DNA from: Lachnospiraceae bacterium
GTDB taxonomy: Bacteria; Bacillota_A; Clostridia; Lachnospirales; Lachnospiraceae
Assembly: GCA_017561985.1 (NCBI GenBank)
Contig: JAFZAZ010000034.1
Location: 1 to 64,000 of the forward strand
DNA length: 64,000 nucleotides
Direction: 5' to 3'
Part shown: positions 47,639-56,295 of the stretch, one piece after another
Layout: every line of letters starts with the position of its first letter
Position numbering within the stretch: the first letter of the stretch is position 1
Program-made: the position numbers and the translations under genes
Notes under the pieces: model-generated
The model's database searches: none
The model's input: the letters and a program-made list of their open reading frames with translations, nothing else
What the model was told of the DNA's origin: nothing

Positions 47639-49645
47639 ATGCTGGGGTGTAAAATTGAATTTGATCAGAATTTCGTATTGAGCCGCCGGGACGGCACCGT
47701 TCTTCCCGTCGAGCTTGTTAAATCCGCACTCGCGGACATGTTCGGCCAGTCTCTCGCCGTGGAGCACGAGGATTTTGCGCTGTTCGCATTCTCACTCGAC
47801 ACCGACGCCGCAGAGCAGACGGCTCAGCAGATCAACACTTATCTTCAGAAAGAGTTTTCTCTCGGCGACGGACGTCAGATTCACGAGAGCAATTCCACTG
47901 TCTTCTATGTTTATCCGGAACTGATGCTCTCGGTGTCGAAGTCCGGCCGCGAAACCAACGAGTCGCCGCTTCATTACTTCGACCGCCTGATCGGCTGGGA
48001 TGAGTTCAAAGCGCTCTGTGAGGAGATCTCCGTGGTTGCGCCGCAGATTCTTGCGAACAACACGCAGATCAGCTTCCAGCATCAGAACTATCTGATCTCC
48101 GCCAACGACGGCGCAGGTCTCTCCACGATTCTCTCGACTTTTGCCGACTTCATCACTGCGCTCGGTCTCTTCCCGTTCTGCAAGGAGAACCCTGTCATCG
48201 AGCTTCGCCTCGGCGCCAAATCCGAGGACGGCTTCACGTCCCCTTATGACGCCATCATGATGCTCGGCAAGATTGAGAACCGCAATCACCTCGTATGTTT
48301 TGACATCTCCGCTTTCACGGAGCGCGCGAAGCACAACGACCTCAAGTCGTTCCTTCGCCAGCTGCTTCCGCTCGAGAGCGATTACATCTTTGCGTTCCGG
48401 CTTCCTTACATTGAGCCGAACGCTCTCCGCTCCATCCACGACATCATCGCGGACATTCTGTACCTCCGCACCGTGAGCATCCCGCCGTACACGAACGAGC
48501 AGCTGCGCAAGGGTGCCGCGATCGCACTCTCCGACTACAGCTTTGAGCTCGCGGAAGATGCGTGGGATGTATTTTTCGCGCGGATCGCCGAGGAAAAGTC
48601 CGACGGACGCTTCTACGGCATGCAGTCCGTCCGCAAGATCGTGTGCGAGATTCTCTGGCTGAAGCATCTTGCCGACGCAAAATGCACCGCCGCATCCGAA
48701 GAGACCTCTTCCGGTGAAGCCACCGCCGCCGAGGCCGCTCCCGCAACGCGCGTCATCGCAAAGGCGGACATTCTTTCGCTCTCCGCGACGTACAACGAAC
48801 ATACTCGCTCCGGATTTGACGAGCTCTCCGAGATGATCGGCATGGAGGCCATCGCCGAGCGCATCCGCGAGATCGTCTCGCAGGTTCATTACGCGCTTCG
48901 CGACAAATCCGTCGACCGTCCGACGCTCCACATGCGCTTCACGGGCGCGCCCGGCACCGGCAAGACGACGGTTGCCCGCATCCTCGGCCGCATTTTCGCG
49001 GAGGAAGGCATCCTTCGAAACGGTTACTTCTTCGAGTTTATGTCCCGCGATCTCTGCGGCGAATACGTCGGTCAGACGGCGCCGAAGACCGCCGCGATCT
49101 GCCGCGACGCCTACGGTTCGGTGCTCTTCCTCGACGAGGCATATGCCCTCTACACCGGGGAGAACGGCAACGATTACGGCCGCGAGGCTCTCGCGACACT
49201 GATCTCCGAGATGGAGAATCACCGTGACGACATGGTCATCATCATGGCAGGATACAAAGACGACATGGACAAGCTGATGGCCGGCAACGCAGGACTTCGC
49301 TCCCGCATGCCGTACCAGATCGACTTCCCGGGCTACACCAAGGAGCAGCTGACGCAGATCTTCATGCTGATGGTCCGCAAACACTTCGACTACGCTCCCG
49401 AGCTTGAGGCGACCGCGAAGGAATTCTTCGATTCCCTCGACCCGGATTACATGGCTTCCACCGATTTCGCCAACGCGCGCTTCGTCCGCAACCTTTACGA
49501 GCGCACGTGGTCCAAGGCGGCGATCCGCTCGCAGCTTGACGGCGAGGGCCACATCCGCATTCTTCCGGAGGACTTCCGCACGGCTTCCTCCGAGGCGGAA
49601 TTTTCCGAGAGACTGCAGACACACCACACCGTCGGTTTTCTTTGA
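47639..49645 (+). CDS. two-module AAA+ ATPase, CbxX/CfqX (SpoVK)-like
   Basis: A 668-residue protein. The C-terminal module (about 390-640) is a complete CbxX-type AAA+: Walker A GAPGTGKT (436-443), Walker B VLFLDEAYAL (495 on), sensor 1 in IIMAGYKDD and arginine fingers in NAGLRSRMP. A first module (about 115-345) appears to be a decayed copy: the P-loop position reads SANDGAGLST with no Lys, and the FYGMQSVRKIVCEILW helix echoes NARFVRNLYERTW of the second. An Ala/Glu linker joins them. The N-terminal 110 residues are unrecognised. Relatives act as remodelling chaperones; the client is unknown. Confidence 0.85.
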   Translation: MLGCKIEFDQNFVLSRRDGTVLPVELVKSALADMFGQSLAVEHEDFALFAFSLDTDAAEQTAQQINTYLQKEFSLGDGRQIHESNSTVFYVYPELMLSVSKSGRETNESPLHYFDRLIGWDEFKALCEEISVVAPQILANNTQISFQHQNYLISANDGAGLSTILSTFADFITALGLFPFCKENPVIELRLGAKSEDGFTSPYDAIMMLGKIENRNHLVCFDISAFTERAKHNDLKSFLRQLLPLESDYIFAFRLPYIEPNALRSIHDIIADILYLRTVSIPPYTNEQLRKGAAIALSDYSFELAEDAWDVFFARIAEEKSDGRFYGMQSVRKIVCEILWLKHLADAKCTAASEETSSGEATAAEAAPATRVIAKADILSLSATYNEHTRSGFDELSEMIGMEAIAERIREIVSQVHYALRDKSVDRPTLHMRFTGAPGTGKTTVARILGRIFAEEGILRNGYFFEFMSRDLCGEYVGQTAPKTAAICRDAYGSVLFLDEAYALYTGENGNDYGREALATLISEMENHRDDMVIIMAGYKDDMDKLMAGNAGLRSRMPYQIDFPGYTKEQLTQIFMLMVRKHFDYAPELEATAKEFFDSLDPDYMASTDFANARFVRNLYERTWSKAAIRSQLDGEGHIRILPEDFRTASSEAEFSERLQTHHTVGFL

Positions 49646-49714
49646 TCCGCGCGGAAAATGTCCTTTCCCGGAAACATCATTCAAAACTAAACTATCACCG
49701 AGGTAACAAAAACT

Positions 49715-50185
49715 ATGACCGCTTCTCAACAGGAACTGGACTGCCTTCGCGTCTATCAATCTCTCAAGCAGGTAGTCTCCACCATGGTCGAGAACTTCGA
49801 CTGTGACGACGAGACGTATACGATCACATTTTCCGTGACAGGAAAGCCTTTCGACGTCGTCTTTAAGATGACGACGCATCTCAGCTCGCAGCTTCTCACG
49901 GTGTACTCCAAGCTCGGTTTTGTCGTTGAGGAGCCGTACCGCGCGGCGTACGCGACCAATGTTGCCCGCCTCAACTACGACCGCATGTTCAGCGGCACCT
50001 TCGACTTCTCTCCCGAGAAGGGCTTCACGGTGTTCCGCATAGGCGTACCGTACGAAAAGAGTCTTCTCTCGCGCGAACTGCTCGAGTCGATCATCCGCAT
50101 GACGCACGACAACGTAGTCAAATACGCGCCGTACCTCTACGACATCGCACGCGGCATCGAGGCATGCCTTCCTCCGGAGAACTGA
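49715..50185 (+). CDS. YbjN-like small protein, partner of the AAA+ ATPase
   Basis: A 156-residue soluble protein whose strand pattern (YTITFSVTGKPFDVVFKMT, VVEEPYRAAYATNVARLNY, FRIGVPYEKSLLSRELLESIIRM) resembles YbjN-type proteins with a type III secretion chaperone fold; the match is by eye. GAGGT lies about 10 nt before the ATG. It is co-directional with the AAA+ gene (69-bp gap) and shares its promoter and terminator, so it may be an adaptor or client of that ATPase. Confidence 0.6.
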   Translation: MTASQQELDCLRVYQSLKQVVSTMVENFDCDDETYTITFSVTGKPFDVVFKMTTHLSSQLLTVYSKLGFVVEEPYRAAYATNVARLNYDRMFSGTFDFSPEKGFTVFRIGVPYEKSLLSRELLESIIRMTHDNVVKYAPYLYDIARGIEACLPPEN

Positions 50186-50224
50186 GCACTCCGAAGGTGC
50201 ACATTTTCCGCAAAAAGAGCACAC

Positions 50225-50252
50225 AAAAAGGACGTCCCGAGACGTCCTTTTT
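50225..50252. terminator. bidirectional terminator
   Basis: AAAAAGGACGTC (50225-50236), loop CCGA, GACGTCCTTTTT (50241-50252): a perfect 12-bp stem with A and T tracts on the two sides. It serves the plus-strand AAA+ pair and the minus-strand lipoprotein gene. Confidence 0.95.
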
Positions 50253-50265
50253 CTTATGCAGCGGA

Positions 50266-52359
50266 TCAATAATCGCTGCTGTATTCTTTGATCTTCTCAA
50301 GGATCGGTGCCGGATCGACAACGCCCGTGATCTGCTCCCAGACAACCGGTTCACTGCACTTCGCAACGCTCGGGAACACGGCGCGCAGGAATCCGCACAG
50401 ATGCTCCGCCTTCACGCGGAGATGCTCGCTGTTCTTGAAGTAATAGCGGTTGCCCACGTAGAGATTCTCGATCACACGCGCGCGGTCCTCCTTGTACATC
50501 GTGCGGGAGTACGGGTCGATAAACCATGCGTCGTTCGGGTTGTCCCAGTACGTTCCCTCGTAGTCTACGATGTCGGTTCCGTCGCTGCTCGTGTACGAGC
50601 CGTGGTACGGATATTCCGTGGTGTTCAGCTGACTGATCCAGTAGCCCGGCTCCCAGATATCATTCTCGTCGCAATACTCCTCGATCCGGTTCTCCATCAG
50701 ATGCATCGTCTCGTGCATGATGGTTTGCTGTACGCCGGAAAATTTCATTCCGATTCCCACGTAAAGCGTCGGATAGGTGATGTTTGTGACAGCGGATGCC
50801 GTCTCGACCATGTTGTTGCTCAACCGCTCGAATTCATAGCACACGAAGAAGGTCAGGCCGTCCTTCGACTTGCCCGGAATCTCCTGCCAGAATCCTTCGG
50901 GGAACTCGGCAAATGTCGTGTACAGAAGGTTCATCGCGTCGATCAATGCGAACTCGTCCTCAATTGGAACCATGCGGTAATCAAAGAGCGTCGTCTCGAG
51001 GTCGATCGGGAGGTAGCACACCGTGATGCCGAAGCGCTCCTTGATCTTTCCGACGATCTCGTCCACGGCATTTTTCTTGTCACGCTCGTTGACAAGGCTG
51101 TAACCCTCGATCTCCGAAGTCGCGCCTGCCGCGTAATTCCACAGATATACCTCAACACCCTTTCGCGAATAATCCTCACGGTAGATCAAAATGTTGTCAT
51201 CGTCGACAAACGAATGCATGTTTACCGTTGCACCGTCCTCGTAAAGCGCATCGACAAATGCGGGCGCGTATGTGACTTTCTTAACGATGTCCGTGACAAG
51301 GAACAATCTGTCCCTGCGGAAAACGCTGCCGTCATCCGTCTCGGTAGTCTCATAGCCCGTGGACGCGTAACGTGCGTCACGGAAAAAGCTTATGTACTCG
51401 TTCGGCAGCTTGTGAGGGTATGACACCAAAAGGTTCGTCGCCGCCACGGGCTGGAAGTACCATGTCGCCTCGCCGTCATATACGTAATAATCCTCGTAGC
51501 AGTTCGGATCGACGTGGCCCGTATCGACCTTCTTCATCTCTCCGGTCACGGTGTCAAGCTCAAGCAGCTCGTACCCGCGCCCGTTTATGAACACGTTGAT
51601 GCGAAGCTTGTCGTTGCTGTCACGGTACATTTTGTCGATATAATTCACGCCCTCGATCGTGTGCGACCAGAGCTCCTCGCCGTTCGCGTCATACGCGCTG
51701 AGCTTCTCCTCGAAAGAATTGAGGAACAACAGCTCATCGTCTTCCGTGCACCCCAGAAGCCATCCGTTTGCATGGAACGTTTTTTTCTCCTGCAGTGACG
51801 TATCCAGTACCTGTACATCGACGCCGCTTCCGTCGAGATTATCAAAGCATATGATGGACGTACCGTCCGAAAGCAGTTCGATACCGCTGTCATACACATC
51901 GACCGGAAGGTCATACGAGCTGATCACTTCCGGCATTCCGATGTGGAACAGGATCAATCGCCTGTTGTACCGCGTCGTATACACATCGTCGGAACCGTTC
52001 GCAACGACCACTTTCAAAAGCACATAGCCGTCCCGCGTCTTCGCGCTGTCAAACGTAGTGTTCTCGACCATAGTGCTGAGATTCACGCGATACACATTTT
52101 CAAATCGCGGGTCTTTCTCGTAGAGGTCGCTCACCGAATAATTGTCCGGCGCCTTCGCGGGCGTCGGCGTCGCAGTCGGCTTCGGGATCTCCGTGGGCGT
52201 CGGTGTCGGCGTCATCGCCGAAGGTCTCTCCGACTCCGGAACCGCCTTCCTCTTCTCAGGCTTCACATCTCCCGCGCATCCGCACAAGAGCGTGATCAGC
52301 AGCACGATTGCAACCATTCTGAATCGCTGCCGGACTGTCTTCTTTCCGAATTCTGTCAT
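50266..52359 (-). CDS. lipoprotein with repetitive extracellular domain and C-terminal HExxH metallopeptidase motif
   Basis: A 697-residue exported protein. A basic N-terminus and hydrophobic core end in a lipobox with Cys28 (LLCGC), followed by a Thr/Pro linker (about 50-75). Residues 85-430 contain repeating strand-rich segments (SYDLPVDVYDSGIELLSDG, KLSAYDANGEELWSHTIEG) suggestive of a beta-propeller. The C-terminal part carries MHETMH (HETMH at residues 549-553), a zinc-protease motif, with KEDRARVIEN about 70 residues later as a possible third-ligand helix. I recognise no named family. AGGGGG lies 7 nt before the ATG. Confidence 0.75.
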   Translation of the reverse strand: MTEFGKKTVRQRFRMVAIVLLITLLCGCAGDVKPEKRKAVPESERPSAMTPTPTPTEIPKPTATPTPAKAPDNYSVSDLYEKDPRFENVYRVNLSTMVENTTFDSAKTRDGYVLLKVVVANGSDDVYTTRYNRRLILFHIGMPEVISSYDLPVDVYDSGIELLSDGTSIICFDNLDGSGVDVQVLDTSLQEKKTFHANGWLLGCTEDDELLFLNSFEEKLSAYDANGEELWSHTIEGVNYIDKMYRDSNDKLRINVFINGRGYELLELDTVTGEMKKVDTGHVDPNCYEDYYVYDGEATWYFQPVAATNLLVSYPHKLPNEYISFFRDARYASTGYETTETDDGSVFRRDRLFLVTDIVKKVTYAPAFVDALYEDGATVNMHSFVDDDNILIYREDYSRKGVEVYLWNYAAGATSEIEGYSLVNERDKKNAVDEIVGKIKERFGITVCYLPIDLETTLFDYRMVPIEDEFALIDAMNLLYTTFAEFPEGFWQEIPGKSKDGLTFFVCYEFERLSNNMVETASAVTNITYPTLYVGIGMKFSGVQQTIMHETMHLMENRIEEYCDENDIWEPGYWISQLNTTEYPYHGSYTSSDGTDIVDYEGTYWDNPNDAWFIDPYSRTMYKEDRARVIENLYVGNRYYFKNSEHLRVKAEHLCGFLRAVFPSVAKCSEPVVWEQITGVVDPAPILEKIKEYSSDY

Positions 52360-52419
52360 GCATTTTCCCCCTGTTTCGCACATATTTCCCTGTCGGAAAT
52401 GTTTCTGTAAAGCAATCGA

Positions 52420-52440
52420 GGGGCGAAAGGTGTTCGCCCC
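52420..52440 (-). repeat. hairpin after the MORN-repeat gene
   Basis: GGGGCGAA (52420-52427) pairs with TTCGCCCC (52433-52440) across a 5-nt loop. It lies 19 bp after the MORN gene stop on the minus strand; the following bases (CGATTGCTTT) are only weakly T-rich, so termination is plausible but not certain. Confidence 0.5.
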
Positions 52441-52459
52441 CCGCTGTTGTTCATTTGTC

Positions 52460-54691
52460 TCAGATTCCGACGTACTCGTTGTCCTGGAAACGTCCCTTGC
52501 GGACTCTTCCGTTTGCGTACGTCATCACGCCCTCGCCATGGCGCTTGTCGTTCTTCCAGCCGCCCTCGTAACGGTCGCCTGTCGACCAGAGGAACACACC
52601 GTATCCGGCGCGAACACCGTGGTCAAACTCGCCGTCATAACGGCTTCCGTTCGTGTAAATGAAGACGCCCTTGCCGTCCGGAAGGCCCTTCTCGTCGACC
52701 TCGCCCTCATAGCGGTTGCCGCTCTTGTAATTGATAGTGCGGATCGGTTTGCCCGAAGCGGACACATTTTCCGGTGCTGCAGGCGCATTGTTGTCAGCCT
52801 GAGCCGCCGGTGCTGCATCGTCCGCAGGCGCTGCGTTCTCAACCGGTGCAACATTTTCAGCAGGTGCTGCCGTCTGTGCCTCGACAGGTGCCGCCGCCTG
52901 AACGGGAGCTGCCGCCGGTGCCGCATCGTCCGCAGGTGTCTCGGCCGTTTCCTCCTTCACGACATCCGCAACGATCTCGGAGAAGACTTTCTTGCCGCCC
53001 TCCCAGATCTGAAGCTCCTTGGTGCCGTCGGCGTGAACCAAAACGCCCTTGCCGTCGCGCTTGCCTGCCTTCCAGTCGCCCATGTAGATGTTGCCGTTCT
53101 TGAAGGTATACGAGCCGGTGCCTTCAAACGTACCGCCCTCAAAATTGCCTTCGTACACTTCGCCGTTCACCTGAACGAAACGGCCTGCGCCGGACTTGAT
53201 ACTGTTCTCCCAGTTGCCTTCGTAGCGGCTTCCGGCTGCGTAGGTCATCACGCCATGGCCGTGACGCTTGCCCATCTCGTACATGCCCTCGTAAACGTCG
53301 CCATTCGCATATTCCATGCGTCCGGAGCCCTGTCTCTTGCCGTTCACAAAGTAACCGACATAGCGCTCGCCGTTTGCGTACGTCTCCTCGTGATAACCCG
53401 TGCGGGTAACGGGATCATACGTCTTGGCCGGCTCCTCCTTTACCTCTTCCGCTGCCTCAGCGGCAGCCTCGGGCTTCTGGGCCGGAGCTACACCGATCGC
53501 CTGGAAGAATCCCTGCATCGCGCGATCCTCAAGCGTCTTCTCGGACACGGGAGTCTCAACAACTTTCTTCTCACGTTCCTCCTCCGGGATCGGCTTGCCG
53601 ATGCTCTCGTACATTCCGCGCAAAATAGCGGAATTGGCGTTGTCCTTGCGATCGTCGGAAGTATCAACAAAACTGGATTCAATCATTTGTTCGTTCCCCT
53701 TATCTTCTCCGATCTGCTCCGTTTCCCCTCCGGTCAGATCAACGTCTGCAACACTTTCATCGTAAGCAGCCAAAGATTGTGCGGCCGATTCCGCCATGCG
53801 CTTCGCCAGAGCGTCCGCCTCGTCCTCGAGGTTCATGTTCAGCTCCGAGCCGTCAAATCCGTTTCCACGGTACACGGTTCTCGGATTCGATACGCTCACC
53901 GGTTCAACCCTCTGGGAAGTAACCTTGGCGATGTTCGGCGATTTCGCCATGCCTGCGAACAGAAGAGGCGCCTCCTCTTCCTCCTCGGCCTCCGCGAGTT
54001 CCTCCTTCGCGATCGGATTCCAGATCAGGCTTCCCTGGTCCTCCGGCGGAAGCTCGGAAGTGTTCTGCTTGCGGAGCATCGACTCGCGCTCCTCCTCGAT
54101 TGGATTCTCTCTGAGCGCCAGCTGTTCCTGTTCCGCAAGGAACTGAGCAATCTGCTCCTCGGTCGGCGTCTCGCGGAATGCGCAGATGCCGTTCACCCAG
54201 TAGCCGTCCTCGGCGTGGCCGTCGCGGAAGTACATCTTGCCGGTTCCGTTGGGCATGTCGTCGCTCCATTCGCCCTCGTACTCGCGGCCGTCACCGAAGT
54301 AAACATGACCGCTCGTAAAATGTCCTCCGCTGAAGTATCCCTCCAAAACGTTTCCGCCCGGGAGAGACTCCTCGCCGTAGCCTTCATATTTGTCATTGAC
54401 CCACTCACCGTCGTAGTAGGCCTCGTTGCGGAACGTAAGCTTGCCCTTGCCGTGCCGCATACCGTCCTTAAAATCACCCTTGTAGTTTTTGCGCGAATCG
54501 TGTTCGTTGTAGGTAAGCTCGCCCTTGCCGTTAGGAATTCCGTTCTTCGCCTTGCCGACGAATCGGCCCTCCGGAAGCAGGATCTCGAGGTCGGTAGCGA
54601 CATCGCGGTTCTGTGTATTCATTTTGAAGCGGCACTTGACGCACAATCCGTCACCGCCAGCTCTATTTTCCTTACAGATCATACAATACAT
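52460..54691 (-). CDS. MORN-repeat protein with N-terminal zinc ribbon
   Basis: A 743-residue protein. The N-terminus has two Cys pairs (CMICKEN and CVKCRF, residues 3-22) of a zinc ribbon. MORN repeats (Y.G....G...G.G) form three groups: about residues 45-165, 420-545 and 665-740. Between them lie a coiled/acidic region (about 180-400) and an Ala/Pro/Glu-rich low-complexity stretch (about 580-650). There is no signal peptide, so it is probably cytoplasmic or membrane-associated. MORN repeats often bind lipids or act as spacers, but their role in bacteria is unclear. I chose the ATG at 54691, 9 nt after AAGGTGA. Confidence 0.88.
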   Translation of the reverse strand: MYCMICKENRAGGDGLCVKCRFKMNTQNRDVATDLEILLPEGRFVGKAKNGIPNGKGELTYNEHDSRKNYKGDFKDGMRHGKGKLTFRNEAYYDGEWVNDKYEGYGEESLPGGNVLEGYFSGGHFTSGHVYFGDGREYEGEWSDDMPNGTGKMYFRDGHAEDGYWVNGICAFRETPTEEQIAQFLAEQEQLALRENPIEEERESMLRKQNTSELPPEDQGSLIWNPIAKEELAEAEEEEEAPLLFAGMAKSPNIAKVTSQRVEPVSVSNPRTVYRGNGFDGSELNMNLEDEADALAKRMAESAAQSLAAYDESVADVDLTGGETEQIGEDKGNEQMIESSFVDTSDDRKDNANSAILRGMYESIGKPIPEEEREKKVVETPVSEKTLEDRAMQGFFQAIGVAPAQKPEAAAEAAEEVKEEPAKTYDPVTRTGYHEETYANGERYVGYFVNGKRQGSGRMEYANGDVYEGMYEMGKRHGHGVMTYAAGSRYEGNWENSIKSGAGRFVQVNGEVYEGNFEGGTFEGTGSYTFKNGNIYMGDWKAGKRDGKGVLVHADGTKELQIWEGGKKVFSEIVADVVKEETAETPADDAAPAAAPVQAAAPVEAQTAAPAENVAPVENAAPADDAAPAAQADNNAPAAPENVSASGKPIRTINYKSGNRYEGEVDEKGLPDGKGVFIYTNGSRYDGEFDHGVRAGYGVFLWSTGDRYEGGWKNDKRHGEGVMTYANGRVRKGRFQDNEYVGI

Positions 54692-54783
54692 TTCTACCAC
54701 TCACCTTTCTCCGTTCTCTTTCACTCCGAGCGCACGCGCCGCAATGTGCCGCAACCCCAAGGACACATTTCGGAGATTACTTT

Positions 54784-54789
54784 ATCATA
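54784..54789 (-). promoter_or_regulatory. possible extended -10 promoter of the MORN-repeat gene
   Basis: TGCTATGAT on the minus strand gives a -10 hexamer one base from consensus with a TG extension. No -35 box is clear. The upstream spacer contains CGGAAAAT, the core of the recurrent motif. Confidence 0.4.
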
Positions 54790-54862
54790 GCAAATTTTCC
54801 GAAAAATTTCTACCGTTCCGAATCATTTTTTCAAAATTATGAGTAAATCTCCGCCTCCAAAA

Positions 54863-54899
54863 AGAAAAAAAATCGGGCACCGTAACATACGGTGCCCGA
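54863..54899 (-). terminator. terminator of tRNA-Thr
   Basis: On the minus strand TCGGGCACCGTA pairs perfectly with TACGGTGCCCGA across a 3-nt loop, followed by eight T. It starts 3 nt after the tRNA. Confidence 0.95.
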
Positions 54900-54902
54900 A
54901 GA

Positions 54903-54974
54903 GCTGCCTAGCGGATTTGAACCGCCGACCTCCGCCTTACCAAGGCGACGCTCTACCAGCTGAGCCAAGGCAGC
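54903..54974 (-). tRNA. tRNA-Thr (anticodon GGU)
   Basis: A 72-nt cloverleaf on the minus strand: acceptor GCTGCCT/AGGCAGC, D arm GCTC...GAGC, anticodon arm TCGCC-TTGGTAA-GGCGG with GGT at positions 34-36 and A37, variable loop AGGTC and T arm with TTCAAAT. CCA is not encoded. It decodes ACC and ACU and has its own promoter and terminator. Confidence 0.96.
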
Positions 54975-54988
54975 ATCACACAGCGGCT

Positions 54989-55017
54989 ACTATACCACAG
55001 GTGCGCAGTATATGCAA
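54989..55017 (-). promoter_or_regulatory. tRNA-Thr promoter
   Basis: TTGCAT (55012-55017), a 17-bp spacer and TATAGT (54989-54994) with an upstream TGTGG on the minus strand. The transcript would begin about 8 nt before the mature tRNA. Confidence 0.75.
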
Positions 55018-55030
55018 GCCTTTTTTTCGA

Positions 55031-55543
55031 TTATTCGCTCTTTTTTGCGAAATCCCGTTCGCGCTCGGCCTTCTCTTCCTGCTCAATCAACACTGTCAGA
55101 CGATTTAACTCCTTGCACAGGTGAACGGCGTAATAGAAAAGCCAGTACGCGAACGTTGCCAACAGTGCGATGATCGTCCTATCATCGGCCATTCGTCGCT
55201 CCGCATCGCTCCACCGGAACGTCTTCCCGAGGGCCCCGTAGACATCGATGATATCAAGCGAGTCCAGCAGAACAAACGAAACCAAAACGGAAACGATCAA
55301 AAAGAGCACATGCGAAATGATGCCGAACACCGTCTTCGGCTTTCGCAGCACAAAATACCGCACGCTCGTCCAGGCCATTGTCTCGGAAAACAGAGTGAGC
55401 ACAAACACGGCAACCTGGATGCCCGGTCCGATAAACGGCTCGGGATCGTTCTCGAAGCTCTTCATCTCCGCAAGATGCCAGATGATCGTGGCGAGCAAAG
55501 CAGCCACATACAGACAGTTGATCACAACCTTTTTCTTATTCAT
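55031..55543 (-). CDS. membrane protein of unknown function (170 aa)
   Basis: Hydrophobic segments at about residues 5-24, 42-62, 74-98 and 124-142 are followed by a charged helical C-terminus (VLIEQEEKAERERDFAKKSE) that should be cytoplasmic. No family recognised. GGGGGT precedes the ATG at 55543. It lies between tRNA-Thr and trmO; its stop is 14 bp from the tRNA promoter. Confidence 0.75.
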   Translation of the reverse strand: MNKKKVVINCLYVAALLATIIWHLAEMKSFENDPEPFIGPGIQVAVFVLTLFSETMAWTSVRYFVLRKPKTVFGIISHVLFLIVSVLVSFVLLDSLDIIDVYGALGKTFRWSDAERRMADDRTIIALLATFAYWLFYYAVHLCKELNRLTVLIEQEEKAERERDFAKKSE

Positions 55544-55570
55544 TTTTACCCCCACAATACGAAGTGCCCC

Positions 55571-56263
55571 TCAGTCCGCCCGTTCGACGCCGAGCACCGT
55601 TAATACAGTTTCTTCCACGGAAAATGCAATCTCCGCATCCCCGTAGCGCATTCCGTAGCGCCTCGTCGGATCGTCCTGGTACGCCGGCCGCGGATCCGCG
55701 GCGAGCACCTCGGCTACGTCCGTAAGCCACTCCTCGCTCCTGCCGTCCGCCAGAGCTTCCTCCCGCACGCCGGGCGCCCACTCGACACTCAGGCGGTAGC
55801 CGACGAACTCATCGGCAAATCCCCCGACCGCATCGGTCTTGCTGTCCGCATATGGCAGGTACGGTTTGATGTCATAGATCGGCGTTCCGTTCATCAGATC
55901 GGCGCCGCTCACGGTGAGCACAGGTCCTTCCGCCGTCGTCTCGACGCGGACCAGTTTCACGCACGACAGCCCCAGCGGATTCGGCCGGAACGGCGATCTC
56001 GTCGCCCACACGCCGACTCTCGTGTTGCCTCCGAGTCTCGGCGGCCGCACCGTCGGCCGGAACACCTCGTCGCGCTCATTGGCGGAAAAACCCCAGATCA
56101 GCCACAGGTGCGAATACCCTTCGATGCCGCGCACCGCGTCCGCATTCCGGTATTCCTTCGCAAACACGATGCGACTCTCCGTGTCCGCGATCCCGCTCTG
56201 GCGCGGAATACCGAATTTGTCGGAGTATTCGTTGTAAATTGTCGCTACCTGCTTCAGTTCCAT
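55571..56263 (-). CDS. trmO: tRNA (N6-threonylcarbamoyladenosine(37)-N6)-methyltransferase TrmO
   Basis: A 230-residue protein of the TsaA/TrmO family. The SAM-binding beta-barrel shows FGIPRQSGI, WATRSPFRPNPLGLSCVKL and DIKPYLPYADS, which are diagnostic, and a C-terminal extension follows. In E. coli TrmO methylates t6A37 in threonine tRNAs with a GGU anticodon; a tRNA of exactly that type is encoded about 600 bp away. It follows rlmB by 32 bp. Confidence 0.93.
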   Translation of the reverse strand: MELKQVATIYNEYSDKFGIPRQSGIADTESRIVFAKEYRNADAVRGIEGYSHLWLIWGFSANERDEVFRPTVRPPRLGGNTRVGVWATRSPFRPNPLGLSCVKLVRVETTAEGPVLTVSGADLMNGTPIYDIKPYLPYADSKTDAVGGFADEFVGYRLSVEWAPGVREEALADGRSEEWLTDVAEVLAADPRPAYQDDPTRRYGMRYGDAEIAFSVEETVLTVLGVERAD

Positions 56264-56295
56264 TTATGCCGCCCTTGTGCAGTTCATTTTCCGAA

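Noticed and set aside
47792..50269. An 825-codon minus-strand frame opposite the AAA+ and YbjN-like genes
   Set aside because: Antisense shadow; the plus strand carries intact AAA+ motifs, a promoter and ribosome sites.
52142..54790. An 882-codon plus-strand frame opposite the lipoprotein and MORN genes
   Set aside because: Antisense shadow of two well-supported genes, with no ribosome site or recognisable domain.
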